Below are positions 24,701-33,689 of a stretch of 64,000 nt of DNA, in pieces. Origin of the DNA: Manduca sexta (lineage: Eukaryota > Arthropoda > Insecta > Lepidoptera > Sphingidae); the NCBI RefSeq assembly GCF_014839805.1, contig NC_051138.1, positions 8,740,983-8,804,982 of the forward strand, read 5' to 3'. The notes beneath the pieces are model-generated. The model worked only from the letters and a program-made list of their open reading frames with translations, was not told the origin of the DNA and searched no databases. Position 1 is the first letter of the stretch. Each line of letters begins with the position of its first letter. Position numbers and translations under genes: made by a program.

Positions 24701-27700
24701 TTCACTCTTCTTCATATAGACCCATAGCCCTCTCCTCTATATTACTTAAAATTTCAGAACATTTGCTCAAACATCGATTGGATTGGTTCATGGAGAACTC
24801 AGGCAAATTGTCAGATACGCAGTTTGGATTCAGGAAAGGAATGAGTACTCTAGACAGTCTTAGCATTCTTACAACTGATATTTACCGCTCTTACCAAAAC
24901 AAAGAAGTACTTTTAGGTGTCTTTTTAGACATCACTTCTGCATATGATAATGTTCTTCTTCCGGTTCTCAGAGAAAAACTTCTAAAGCTGAGTGTCCCTG
25001 AGAAGATGGTACATTTCATATTTAATTTGATGACGAGCAGATCAGTGGTAATTAAAATCAATAACACATTCTTACCCCTAGAACTGTCTGGAAAGGCCTA
25101 CCTCAAGGTTCAGTACTGAGTCCTCTGCTTTACAACATTTATACTTATGATCTTGATGTAGTGGTGAACAGTTACTGTCAAGTCCTACAATACGCAGATG
25201 ACCTCGTACTTTACTCATCTTCCAAATTTATCCACTGTGTAGAATCTGACTTAAACCAGGCACTAGCATATCTGGGTGATTGGTTAAATGTTCATGGTCT
25301 CACCCTATCAACATCAAAATGCAATTCAGTGTTGTTTACAAAAAAAATAAATATTCACACTGTTAAAATCCTTATTGATGACTAAGTCATTACTCAGGTC
25401 TATCAAACTAAATTTCTAGGCATTATACTAGATTCGAGGATGACTGGTATCCCCATTGCCTTTACATTTCCCAAAAATGTGAAAAATGATTAACATTTTG
25501 CGTTCCCTGTCTGGAGTTTGGTGGGGTCACATCCTTACTCTCAAAAATTGCTATACAATGCAATTATCAGAAGTCACCTGGATTACGGCTGTTTTCTGCT
25601 AGACCATTGTAATAAGGCAGGTTTGAATAGTTTGGATAAAATACAAGCTAGATGTTTACGTATAATTATGGGGGCTATGAAATCTACTCCTATCAATGCC
25701 ATGCAAGTGGAGTGCGTTGAACCCCCCCTTCATATCCGTCGCCAGTACCTGTGTGACAGATTTTTCTTTAAACTTGTTCAATCTACTTCTCACCCTCTTT
25801 TAGATAAACTTAGAACTCTTTCACAGTCACTTCCAAGTAATCCACGGTCCATGCCTTGTCTTCTTCTTAGTTTCCGCAGTTTTTCTCAATTATCTTGCCC
25901 AACGTTCCAATCCTCACTTAGTCCTTTGTACTCCCTTCCTTATAAGGCCCTAATTTTTAAACCATCCGTCCTTCTCAATTTCGGCATAAATAAAGGTACA
26001 ATTGAGGCAAACATTGTTTTTAATGAGATATTGAATTCAAAATGGGAGGGTTGGTTACCAATGTTTTGCGATGCCTCTAAATTATCAGATGACGCGTGCG
26101 TGGGTTCGGCTGTTTGGATTCCTAATTCACGCATCATACTTTCTTTTAAATCTCCTCCCTGTACCTCTGTATTTACAGGAGAATCTATAGCAATACTTGA
26201 AGCTGTTCGATTTGCCCAATCGCATAAATTAGATAAATCTATAATTTTTCCGACTCTTTAAGTAGTCTTCAGGCCATAATGTCCAATCCATTCCGCTCCA
26301 AATCTAAATTCCTATTACCTTGAAAATAAGACAGACATTGTTTGAGTGTGCTCTACATAACCTTAAAATAGTACTGGCCTGGATTCCGGGTCATGAAGGG
26401 ATTCATGGCAATGAAACTGTGGACTCCTGTGCAAAATTTGCGACTCAGAGTGGTTCCTTGGAATACTACAATTACTTCAGCCAAGACTTATGTCTTTTGT
26501 CCCTTACTCGACTAACTCGCACATGGAATGAGCAGTGGCGGGTATCTAAATCGGTGAAGGGAAAATACTATGGAGACATTGTTCCAGATATCCCAGTCAA
26601 ACCATGGTTTTTCAAGTTCCGTCAATTGGACAAAACTGCTATTTCCACTATCTGTCGTCTTCGTTTCGGCCATGCATGCACCCCGATTCATCTGGCAAAA
26701 TTAAGGGTTAGAGACCATTCACTTTGTGAATGTGGCTTGGAGGAAGGAAGCGCCGATCATTTATTCTTTAATTGTCCCAAATTACGATATCCCTATATAA
26801 TATTCTTCCTGATAACGTCTCCCGCCCCACTAGTTTCAAGTGTATCCTCTCCTTAGTAGACTCTCCCTTTGTTAGACAGCTATGTAAATTTATAGAAATT
26901 AACAAAATAAAGTTATAACATAGGTAACTGTCTAAGTCTAAAGTCCTTTCTAACTTTTTAGTCATAAGTGCCAAATGTTTCTGTACGTTTAGTTATATCT
27001 AATGCATGTGGTGTTATTTATTTATTGGTTTGAAATCATATTTATATGCGTGATGTCTACTTATCATATACATGTTGTTGTAGATCACTAACATTTGGGA
27101 AAACATCAATTCAATACGCTACGAGGGAAAAAAAAGAGAGTCAACTGTCACTCAAAAACTGTCTTAACGTAGTGGTTATATTCTCTATGGAACTGTCAAA
27201 TCCCCTTCGTTTATCTTCTCCCATTAACAAAAGTCTTCATCATAAAGACATTCAACTTTAATACCCAGATTAATACCTCAGTAATCTGCAGTCTGAAACA
27301 ACGTGACATTGGCGGAATAGCTTCATAATCAAGCTCGTCGCCAGTAATCAAAGAAGAAGAAGAAGAAGAACATCCCCCTCCCCCTCCCCCCTCCCCCACC
27401 TACCCATTTCCGCGCGGGCGATCCCGCAGTTGTGTAGTTTATCTATTGTAATTAGTTAAATTATAACATTATAATTTGATATGTGATAAGTGTACAAATA
27501 AATATTAATTTATTTTATAGACACAAATAATAATTATTACAGTCTGAAGCAATAAAATTATTTAATGATATTTTAATAAAATTTATTTAACTAGATAATG
27601 CATTACAATAAAACTTTCTCTCAATGTATTAAGTACCTTCTTTTCTATTATTTGCGTCCTTTTCCCAACAAGCATACCATAACGTGAAGAATACAATTTT

Positions 27701-30700
27701 TAGAAACATTTTTATCTTGTTACGTACACACACACGTTTTTTTTAATGATTGCGATAATTTTTTACCTCATGGTTCGATTTGAATTATCCTTTTTGCGTT
27801 GAATTTCGTATAGCTTCGGAATGGTCTTATTTTAATTTCATAGGTATAGGACCTTGAATTTCGAACATGCACAGCACTACTACAAATCAAATATAATTTT
27901 GATGATTCTTTTTGTATTGGGCTTAAAATACCCCATAGCTAGTACCAAATTAAAAAAAAATGTTTGACATTGAACATCATAGATGCAGTGATTCATGGAG
28001 TTGCTTAATTTATTGTTTTTTTTTTAATTGTTCTTATGAGAATTAATTAAACATAGATAAAAGATAAATGTGCTTAGTGGTTTAGAAAAAAATCACTGAA
28101 TACAATTATGACATATCTATTCACAATTAAAACACCTGTAATAGCGAAATATTATTAACTAATAAGTACTTACATAGAGCACACAGAAAAAAAGGTACCT
28201 AACCTAGAAATTATTACAAAAAAGCTCACCTTTGGCTAGTTGTGCTTTAGCTGAACGTAAAGTTTGAAACAAAGTTGTGCCACTGATGATGCATTCACTG
28301 GTTTGGAAAAGAATATGGACATCATCAGACAAAGTTCCATAAGTTCCAGTGTGGCAGGATATTTTCATCACAGGCTTTTCATCAAATTTCTCCAGCAACA
28401 ATAAATGACCAGTATTTGTATAAAATCCGACATTTCCATTTTGAAATCCAACTATTATACAAAACCAGTCTGGGCCATTCTGTAACATAATATTTTATCT
28501 TTAATCTCTTTATTCTAGCAAAACAAAACAATGATATAGGTGGACCCCCTCATGTCTAGCATGCAGGCCTTATTTGAACCAAAAGAACAATGAGTTATGG
28601 TGTGAATAGTAAATATTTTTTTTACTTATTCTAACACCCAAAACATCCCTTTTTGTGTCTATCTAAGAGGTGGTGTAAAAACAAAAGTAACAATTTACAG
28701 CAAACCCCTTTTTTATATACTTGTGTACATACCTGAGATGATTGCTGCGAAGGACAAATAGGTAAAGCCAAGACAACAGTGACATCATAAGGCAAAGTAC
28801 CACTCCATGATATCAAAAATGTGTTGCTTTCATTAGAACTTATCCACTGTGAAGACAATAAACAAAGACGATCCCTGTAGGCCACTGCCAGCAAGTTTCC
28901 ACATGAAGAAAGTGACACACAACATTGTGATAGCCAATTTTTATCTGAAAAGTTGATCTCAAATAAGAATACACGAGTTTTAATACATACATACCAACCC
29001 TGTTTAGTATAATACTACACCGTTATAATTATGATGCAGATCCAAAATTTTTACAATGGCATAGAATTATTTAGGGTTTCTCAGACAGATGCTAAATTAT
29101 AATTATATTTTCATTTTTAATTTTATATGTACATTTAGTTAAGCACCTTTACTTGCATTATTAGACACATAATAAAAATTCACTGTAATGACATTGTTTC
29201 CAAATAAAAAAAAATGTTGAATAATATCTTAAATCAAATAGACTGAATTGGGGGTGGCCATGGGGCAAGGGAGATTTAGTCCCCCCACCAGAAGTAGGAA
29301 GTTTTTTTTTATTAAACAGGATGGGAAGATGAGTAGTGTTTTTTCCGAGTGATAATAAAAAAAAACCTTCATCTACTGGCTTCCAACACAGTTCTGCCTC
29401 CGAGAATTTCTTGTTGGTAAAAAAAAATTACCTTTAACAACTACTACTCAATACAAATTGAAATAGCAATCTTTAATTACGAAAAGTACCAAATTAAATT
29501 TCATATCACAAAGATATGATAACTTTCTTATGAATTTGCAAATATTTAAAAAAAGAATGTATTTTGCTAGTGCCCCAGGAGCCATAATCTAATTGGGAAG
29601 CTTGAGGCTATCCCTCTTGGTTGTCTGGCAGTTGTAGATTTCTTAAAATTTGTGTTTAATATAAGTACCAACCATAAATATATAGAGATTTTGAATAAAT
29701 TAAACCACATACTTGTTTTAATGTCTGTTAATATTGTGCTAAAAAACATCTGTGCACAACAAATATTTCCACCAAAAACCCCATTTTTACATTTCTGATC
29801 ATTTTGTATTTTAGTATGAATATAGCGTGAGTGTAGTGTGTATTTCTGTCTGAAAGTATGATGTAGACACTGCAACAAATTCTTATACAGGGTGTCCCAG
29901 AAAGCAGTGTCAAGCAGAGGCCCAGAAATAGAGCACCCTTTGGGATATCCAAATCACCCCAATGTATGTTCCGCGATTTTTCATAGTTTTCGAGTTATGA
30001 ATATTGTTCTGAATTTTAGAGAATTTTCGATTTGAACGTTTAAATGTTTTCTTTTTAAAAAAGTAGAAGACTTTTCAAGATTTTTTAATGCAACAAAATT
30101 TTCATTAGTTGTACTTTATTGCTAAAAACAATCAGCTTCATAACTTTAGTAAAAACTATGAAAATGTTGGTGTAAAGTGAAAAATTTACATTCTATGAAT
30201 TATAACTTAAATTTTCTTCTTTAAATTAAAAAACTAAACAGGTGACTTTGTGGTTCTAAGGTAGGTCAAAAACTTCTCCAGACTCTCGACTTACATATTC
30301 ATTAAAAAAAACATAGTCCTTCATGGGGACTATTTTAGCTAAAATCAGCCTTAAAAGACAGCAAGGTGGAAAATTCTTTAAATTTGATAGCAATAATTCG
30401 GTATCTTATCCCTTCGGCCCATTGTAATCGTAAGTAAAAGAGTTACACCTACATTTACAAACTTTAAACCACCAGAACGAATTATGCAAAATTAATTGAA
30501 CTTAAACACAAGAATATGCCAAATGTTAAACTTATAGCATTCTTGCAGTTATTTTCGGTTAGTTTACAAACTAATTAGGATTGATGAAAAGTCAAAAAAA
30601 ATAATTGTAATCTAATGGCAAATTTTATGAATTTTCCACCTTGCTGTCTTTTAAGGCTGATTTTAGCCAAAATAGCCCCCATGAAGGACTATGTTTTTTT

Positions 30701-31704
30701 AATGAATATGTAAGTCGAAAGTCTGGAGAAGTTTTTGACCTACCTTAGAACCACGAAGGCACCTATTTAGTTTTTTAATTTAAAGAAGAAAATTTAAGTT
30801 ATAATTCATAGAACGTAAGTTTTTCACTTTACACAACCATTTTCATAATTTTTATCAAAGTTACGAAGCTGATTGTTTTTAGCAATAAAGTACAACTAAT
30901 GAAAATTTAGTTGCATTAAAAAAATCTCAAATAAATCTTCTACTTTTTTAAAAAGAAAACATTTAATCGAAAATTCTCAAAATTTTAGAAAAATATTCAT
31001 AACTCGAAAACTATGAAAAATCACGGTACACATATATGGGGGTGATTCGGATACCCCAAAGGGTGCTCTATCTCTGGGCCTTGGCTTGACACTACTTTCT
31101 GGGACACCCTGTATAGTAGTAGTAGTGGCATTAGGATATCATTATCATCAGCCGTAGGATGTCCACTGCTGAACTTGGAGCTTTCCCAAAGATTTCCAGA
31201 TTGACCTATTGGAAGCGGGCTGGCATCCAGCGACCTCCTGCAACTTTTATGAGGTCATCTGTCCACCTTGTAGGTGAATGTCCAACGCTGCGCTTGCCAG
31301 CTTGCATTAGGGTGTGTAATTTTTTTTTTTATATTTATTTTGTTTGATTCTTACTCTTTTTGAATTTTACATCCCTAGGTTGAATAACTTATTGTAAAGT
31401 ATTATTTTAAAAAAAATGAGTAAGTATGTGGTTTCATTTCGTAACGCAATATCAAAACGACCCTGTATAGGTACAAGCTTAGGGCGATACTATGAAATTG
31501 CATCCATTAGAAACTCGCCGTGGCGCGCCAAGGGAAGTTACCGTATCATCTATAAATACTGATACAAAATAAATATAATTTTGACGCTGGACATTAGATT
31601 ACTTACCTAATTTAGTCCTTACCTTCTTTGTCTGGAATGAATAGCGACCTTCCTAGACTTGATATGTCTCCACAGTCTGCAATCTGTTCAACTTGGCACG
31701 ACAT
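12785..31704 (-). CDS. Rab3GAP2: Rab3 GTPase-activating protein non-catalytic subunit, complete nine-exon gene
   Basis: Exons (minus): 31704-31623, 28944-28733, 28479-28230, 18489-18318, 17975-17826, 17179-16927, 16437-13900, 13617-13420, 12967-12785. All junctions have GT/AG and phases agree; the sum is 4038 bp, 1345 residues, against about 1390 in human RAB3GAP2. It starts MSCQVEQIADCGDI. Diagnostic stretches: NGPDWFCIIVGFQNGNVGFY (exon 3), GQKPFVGFHYALEGGTTPPL (exon 5), FVDSFGRVALLDVNRGHLVR with GCRDAQCAFVQ (exon 6), FLVIYNPKKGLIDI (exon 7). The N-terminal part is the beta-propeller-like Rab3GAP2 domain; exon 7 carries the long helical C-terminal region. With Rab3GAP1 it forms a complex acting on Rab3 (GAP) and Rab18 (exchange) at vesicles, ER and autophagic membranes. 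Introns 1 and 3 are bloated by transposons. Confidence 0.95.
13085..13339 (+). mobile_element. LINE reverse-transcriptase scrap in Rab3GAP2 intron 8
   Basis: The plus strand reads KMPQGSGLCPFLFSLYISDI followed by HLALFAEDIAFYASRRDP, the PQGSxLxPxLFxLY and A(D)DxA motifs of a jockey-type reverse transcriptase. The catalytic pair reads AED in place of ADD. It is a fragment in antisense to Rab3GAP2, with no visible tail or target duplication. Confidence 0.75.
13900..16437 (-). CDS. Rab3GAP2: Rab3GAP2 exon 7 (846 codons)
   Basis: This single exon holds almost two thirds of the protein. It opens after TTTTTCAG with LFEVDDKKPQLSVIKEIKRA and closes at CGTCAACAG before GTAAGC (13899). The open frame continues past the donor to a stop at 13852, but those last residues are intronic, since exon 8 (AIALYHLGFDVLAENIITSA) continues the family alignment in phase. 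The first in-frame Met of the exon is internal, not a start. Confidence 0.92.
17242..17605 (-). mobile_element. tRNA-derived SINE with 11-bp target duplication
   Basis: GTATTAAACAT flanks the element at 17231-17241 and 17606-17616. On the minus strand it opens CCTCGGTAGTGTAGTTGTAA (A-box-like) and has the B box GGTTCGAATCC about 55 bp on, as in a tRNA-derived pol III promoter, and ends in a short GATT-type simple tail (AATCAATCAA). It lies in Rab3GAP2 intron 5, in the same orientation as the gene. Confidence 0.85.
17625..17682 (+). mobile_element. Penelope-like 3' tail fragment
   Basis: AAAAACCGGGATAAAATCCG followed by TAAAATAG repeats the 3' tail of the Penelope remnant at about 9940-9972. 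It sits directly beside the SINE in Rab3GAP2 intron 5. Only the tail is present. Confidence 0.6.
18490..20215. other. Rab3GAP2: Rab3GAP2 intron 3, distal part
   Basis: AT-rich intron with no exon recognised. A palindromic GCGCATGCGC at about 19207-19216 matches the core of an NRF-1/ewg-type site, but nothing else suggests a promoter. Short open frames here have no similarity I recognise. Confidence 0.4.
20216..21263. mobile_element. TIR DNA element, 1.05 kb, in Rab3GAP2 intron 3
   Basis: The left end CAGAGTGGTGACGACATAAC...GACATTAAATGAAA is mirrored at the right by TTTCATTTAATGTCGC...TATGTCGTCACCACCCTG, about 36 bp per end, flanked by TATA on both sides. The target duplication is either TATA or TA with TIRs beginning TACAG. 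No transposase frame is visible. A GC-rich patch near 20600-20640 (GCCGCCGCGGCGCGCTGCGC) is unusual for the region. Confidence 0.75.
21826..23262 (+). pseudogene. LINE-A ORF1 (gag-like, zinc knuckles), frameshifted
   Basis: ATG at 21826 gives MDISPPDPPDPPDISQLLFP, then the frame shifts to the 21893-22639 frame and again near 22590 to the frame ending 23262. The last part has zinc knuckles: CLNCCGFGHIINQC, CYICSLPHPGDSC and a third CTSCSGSHFATHKSC, arranged as in LINE ORF1 proteins that bind their own RNA. At least two frameshifts break it. Confidence 0.75.
23228..26856 (+). pseudogene. LINE-A ORF2 (endonuclease, reverse transcriptase, RNase H), broken
   Basis: The start at 23228 (MDPIKILQWNSKSIRNKNHE) overlaps the end of ORF1. 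Endonuclease motifs: ISETWL, MGDFNCHHTSWG and SDHFPI. RT motifs: YRPIALSS, FGFRKGMSTLDS, FLDITSAYDN and the catalytic QYADDLVLYSS. RNase H: CDASKL...FTGESIAILEAVR and WIPGHEGIHGNETVDSCAKF. The C-terminus ICRLRFGHACTPIHL...CECGLEEGSADHLFFNC is the usual zinc-ribbon-like end. Breaks lie near 23985, 24478, 25118, 25385 and 26261, so it cannot be translated as one protein. Confidence 0.8.
27353..27408 (+). repeat. GAA microsatellite followed by a CCCCCT-rich tract
   Basis: Six GAA units (the LINE-A tail) are followed by CCCCCTCCCCCTCCCCCCTC. GAA tails are common at the 3' ends of lepidopteran LINEs; the C-rich tract is probably slippage next to it. It could form triplex or i-motif structures, but that is inference. 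Confidence 0.7.
27409..28229. other. Rab3GAP2: Rab3GAP2 intron 3, proximal part
   Basis: AT-rich intron between LINE-A and exon 3; no exon or element recognised. Confidence 0.4.
28945..29887. other. Rab3GAP2: Rab3GAP2 intron 1, part before the fold-back element
   Basis: AT-rich intronic sequence. The open frames on the minus strand at 29567-29952 lack any recognisable domain and have no supported splice context. Nothing else is seen. Confidence 0.4.
29888..31111. mobile_element. 1.2-kb fold-back DNA element with ~485-bp inverted arms
   Basis: It begins CAGGGTGTCCCAGAAAGCAG and ends CTTTCTGGGACACCCTG, flanked by TATA at 29884-29887 and 31112-31115. The arms 29888-30375 and 30629-31111 are inverse copies of each other along nearly their full length with scattered differences, around a spacer of about 250 bp. 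No transposase is encoded. The CAGRGTG start and TATA flank are shared with the element at 20216-21263. It lies in Rab3GAP2 intron 1, so the pre-mRNA could fold into a very long hairpin. Confidence 0.88.
31120..31331 (-). mobile_element. RTE-like LINE 3' fragment in Rab3GAP2 intron 1
   Basis: On the minus strand, in shifting frames, it reads like GKRSVGH-PTRWTDDLIKVAGGRWM and ends with GGCTGATGATAATGATATCC, a GAT-type repeat. This matches the C-terminal end of the endonuclease-reverse transcriptase LINE that is abundant in Lepidoptera. It is 5'-truncated and frameshifted. Confidence 0.7.
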
Positions 31705-31927
31705 TTTGAATCAGTTTTTTCATTTATAACCACAAATACTATGCAAAAAATAAACCACAAATAGTTTTTTAACACTTCTGTGGCTCAGTCTTTAAATGGA
31801 CCACTATCCTAAATTTATTAAACATACATAACAAATAAGTACCTACAAATCAAAGAGAATTATAAAATATATGGGGACCAATCATTTGTAGATTATAGAT
31901 CAATTTTTTTTTCAGTTTTCACCAATA

Positions 31928-31958
<31 letters not shown>

Positions 31959-32175
31959 CTTTATTTCACCAAAAATATTAATTGAACAAACACAACTAAA
32001 GCAATACAATACAGATTACAGATCATGAAATACTTTCTTTTATCTAAGTTTCTAACTTTCCACATATTATAATTCTCTAGTTTTCACATTGAAAACAACA
32101 GAGATAAAAAAGCTATTGAGCTATTGAGCCTATTGACAAAGAAGCTGTTGACAAATCACTGACGTCTATTATACC
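31705..32175. other. 5' flank of Rab3GAP2
   Basis: This is the space between the Rab3GAP2 start codon and the LINE-B poly(A) end, so the promoter and 5' UTR are expected here. It has an AAT microsatellite at 31925-31956 followed by CTTTATTTCACCAAAAATAT, which looks like the inverted 3' tail of another short retroelement. No core promoter motif stands out. Confidence 0.45.
31925..31956 (+). repeat. AAT microsatellite
   Basis: About ten AAT units in a row, upstream of Rab3GAP2. It directly precedes a probable minus-strand retroelement tail (AATAAAG on that strand) and is probably the tail's own repeat. Confidence 0.85.
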
Positions 32176-32305
32176 ATTGACTTTTTTTTTTTAATTTGTT
32201 TTTCCCTTTTTTTTTTTGGTATAATTTACTCCTTAAGGAGAAGGCAAAGGCTCTCAGCCATACAGCCTAGTCTGTCTTCTTTTATACTCCTTCTTTATTA
32301 CAATT

Positions 32306-32505
32306 TAAAGGCCGGTGCCATATCTGTAATATTCTTGAATTATAAGACGAAAGTCATGTTTGCAACGTTCCCAATTATAAGGCTGAAGCCATGTCTGAAA
32401 TATTCTCAATTATAGGGCCGAAGCCATATCTGATATAGTCACAATTCTAAGGCCGAGGCCATGTCTGAAATAGTCTCAATTATAAGGCCGAAGCCATGTC
32501 TGTAT
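32306..32505 (-). repeat. 35-bp tandem repeats in the LINE-B 3' UTR
   Basis: About five and a half units, each like TATAAGGCCGAAGCCATGTC then TGAAATAGTCTCAAT, differing by a few bases. A single diverged unit (GATAAGGCCTAAGCC) appears in the related tail at 42970-43110, so unit number varies between copies of the family. Confidence 0.85.
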
Positions 32506-32621
32506 CCTCAAGTATATGATCTGTCTATATCTATTTATCATGTAGAAATCTCCATATTATATGTACATCATGTCAAAATAAGAGTTCACAAAATTCTTCA
32601 CTTAATTAATTTGTACAAAAA

Positions 32622-33605
32622 TCAAATTTCTCCAATAGTGGACCAAATAAAGTTGCATAAAGAGAGATAACATTGCCGATTCTTCAAAATCGTTTGCAAA
32701 GAGCGCGGGATACTCTCGGCATTTCCATAAATACGTAAAAATTCTTCAATCAACAAAAGTCGTTGATCAGCAAAGTCGCTGCATTCAAAAAATATATGAT
32801 CCAAAGACTGAATTAGGCCACAATTACAATATGTACAATATGGTGATGGTAAAATGTTCATTCTATGAAGATGCTCATTAAATCGTCCATGACCGATTCG
32901 CAGACGACATATTGTTGTATAAAAACGCCTATTAACAAAGTTACCTTTATAAAATCGGGGAGTCATAATATTTGGATTGATAGACCTATACCACTGCCCC
33001 TTTCGTTGAAGACTGTCTTCCCAATGATGCTTCCATAAGTCTTGAATTTCCTTCTTAATTAATACTAAACAGTCTGATATTGGAATTTTTATGTTTCTGT
33101 ATGGTACCACGTACGAAGTGTTTGTGATAAGCCTGGCCAAATAATCAACTCTATCATTGCCAATAACGCCAACATGAGATGGTGTCCAGAAAAGGACAAT
33201 GTCTATTTTACCTTGCATAGTTAGTTTATAATACTTTTTGCGAATATCGTAAATGATAAAATGAGTACCAGATGAGTACATAGGATTTGTTAAAGCCAGT
33301 AACACACTCATACAATCAGTAATTATAATCCATTTTTCAATTCTAAATTTGATTGTACTTTGTTTTCTATATAATCCAAAGCAGCAACAATAGCATATGC
33401 CTCCGCAGTATATATACTCGTGACGTCAGGAAGTCTCAATCCATATCCAATTCTGTTTGGCAAATCGTAGATAGCCATAGAGACTTTATCTTGAGTCTTC
33501 GCTCCATCTGTATATACTTGTATGTGTTCTTGCCACTCAGAAATTCTGTTGTATACATCATGCTTATTGCCCAATTCATTATCAATGACAATTTTAATAT
33601 TATTG
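32622..33605 (-). CDS. LINE-B ORF2, 3' part: RNase H and C-terminal zinc segment
   Basis: From 33605 on the minus strand the frame reads NNIKIVIDNELGNKHDVYNR, then the RNase H motifs IQVYTDGAKTQDKVSMAIYD, TSIYTAEAYAIVAALDYIE and WTPSHVGVIGNDRVDYLA. It ends ICRLRIGHGRFNEHLHRMNI and CTYCNCGLIQSLDHIFFEC before a stop at 32622. One stop or frameshift near 33320 separates the two halves. The Asp-Glu-Asp catalytic positions are present. It is the continuation of the ORF interrupted at 38924. Confidence 0.78.
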
Positions 33606-33689
33606 AACTTTTCACAATATTTTTTATTGAAATTAAAATAATAATAATAAAAAGTTTACAATAATAATGTAATAAATAATAATAATTTC

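Larger units (their letters stand above)
21700..27372 (+). mobile_element. LINE-A: decayed non-LTR retrotransposon with RNase H, in Rab3GAP2 intron 3
   Basis: Order of domains: ORF1 with zinc knuckles (21826-23262), apurinic endonuclease (23228-23985), reverse transcriptase (24500-25385), RNase H (about 26000-26450) and a Cys-rich C-terminal segment (to 26856), then an AT-rich 3' UTR ending in a GAA repeat near 27372. RNase H after the RT places it in the I/Jockey assembly of LINEs. It lies antisense to Rab3GAP2 in its large third intron. The 5' end is approximate; no target duplication was found. Confidence 0.82.

Noticed and set aside
29567..29952. Two minus-strand frames of 74-103 residues in Rab3GAP2 intron 1
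   Set aside because: The exon 1 to exon 2 phase already fits without them, and they show no domain; part runs into the fold-back element.
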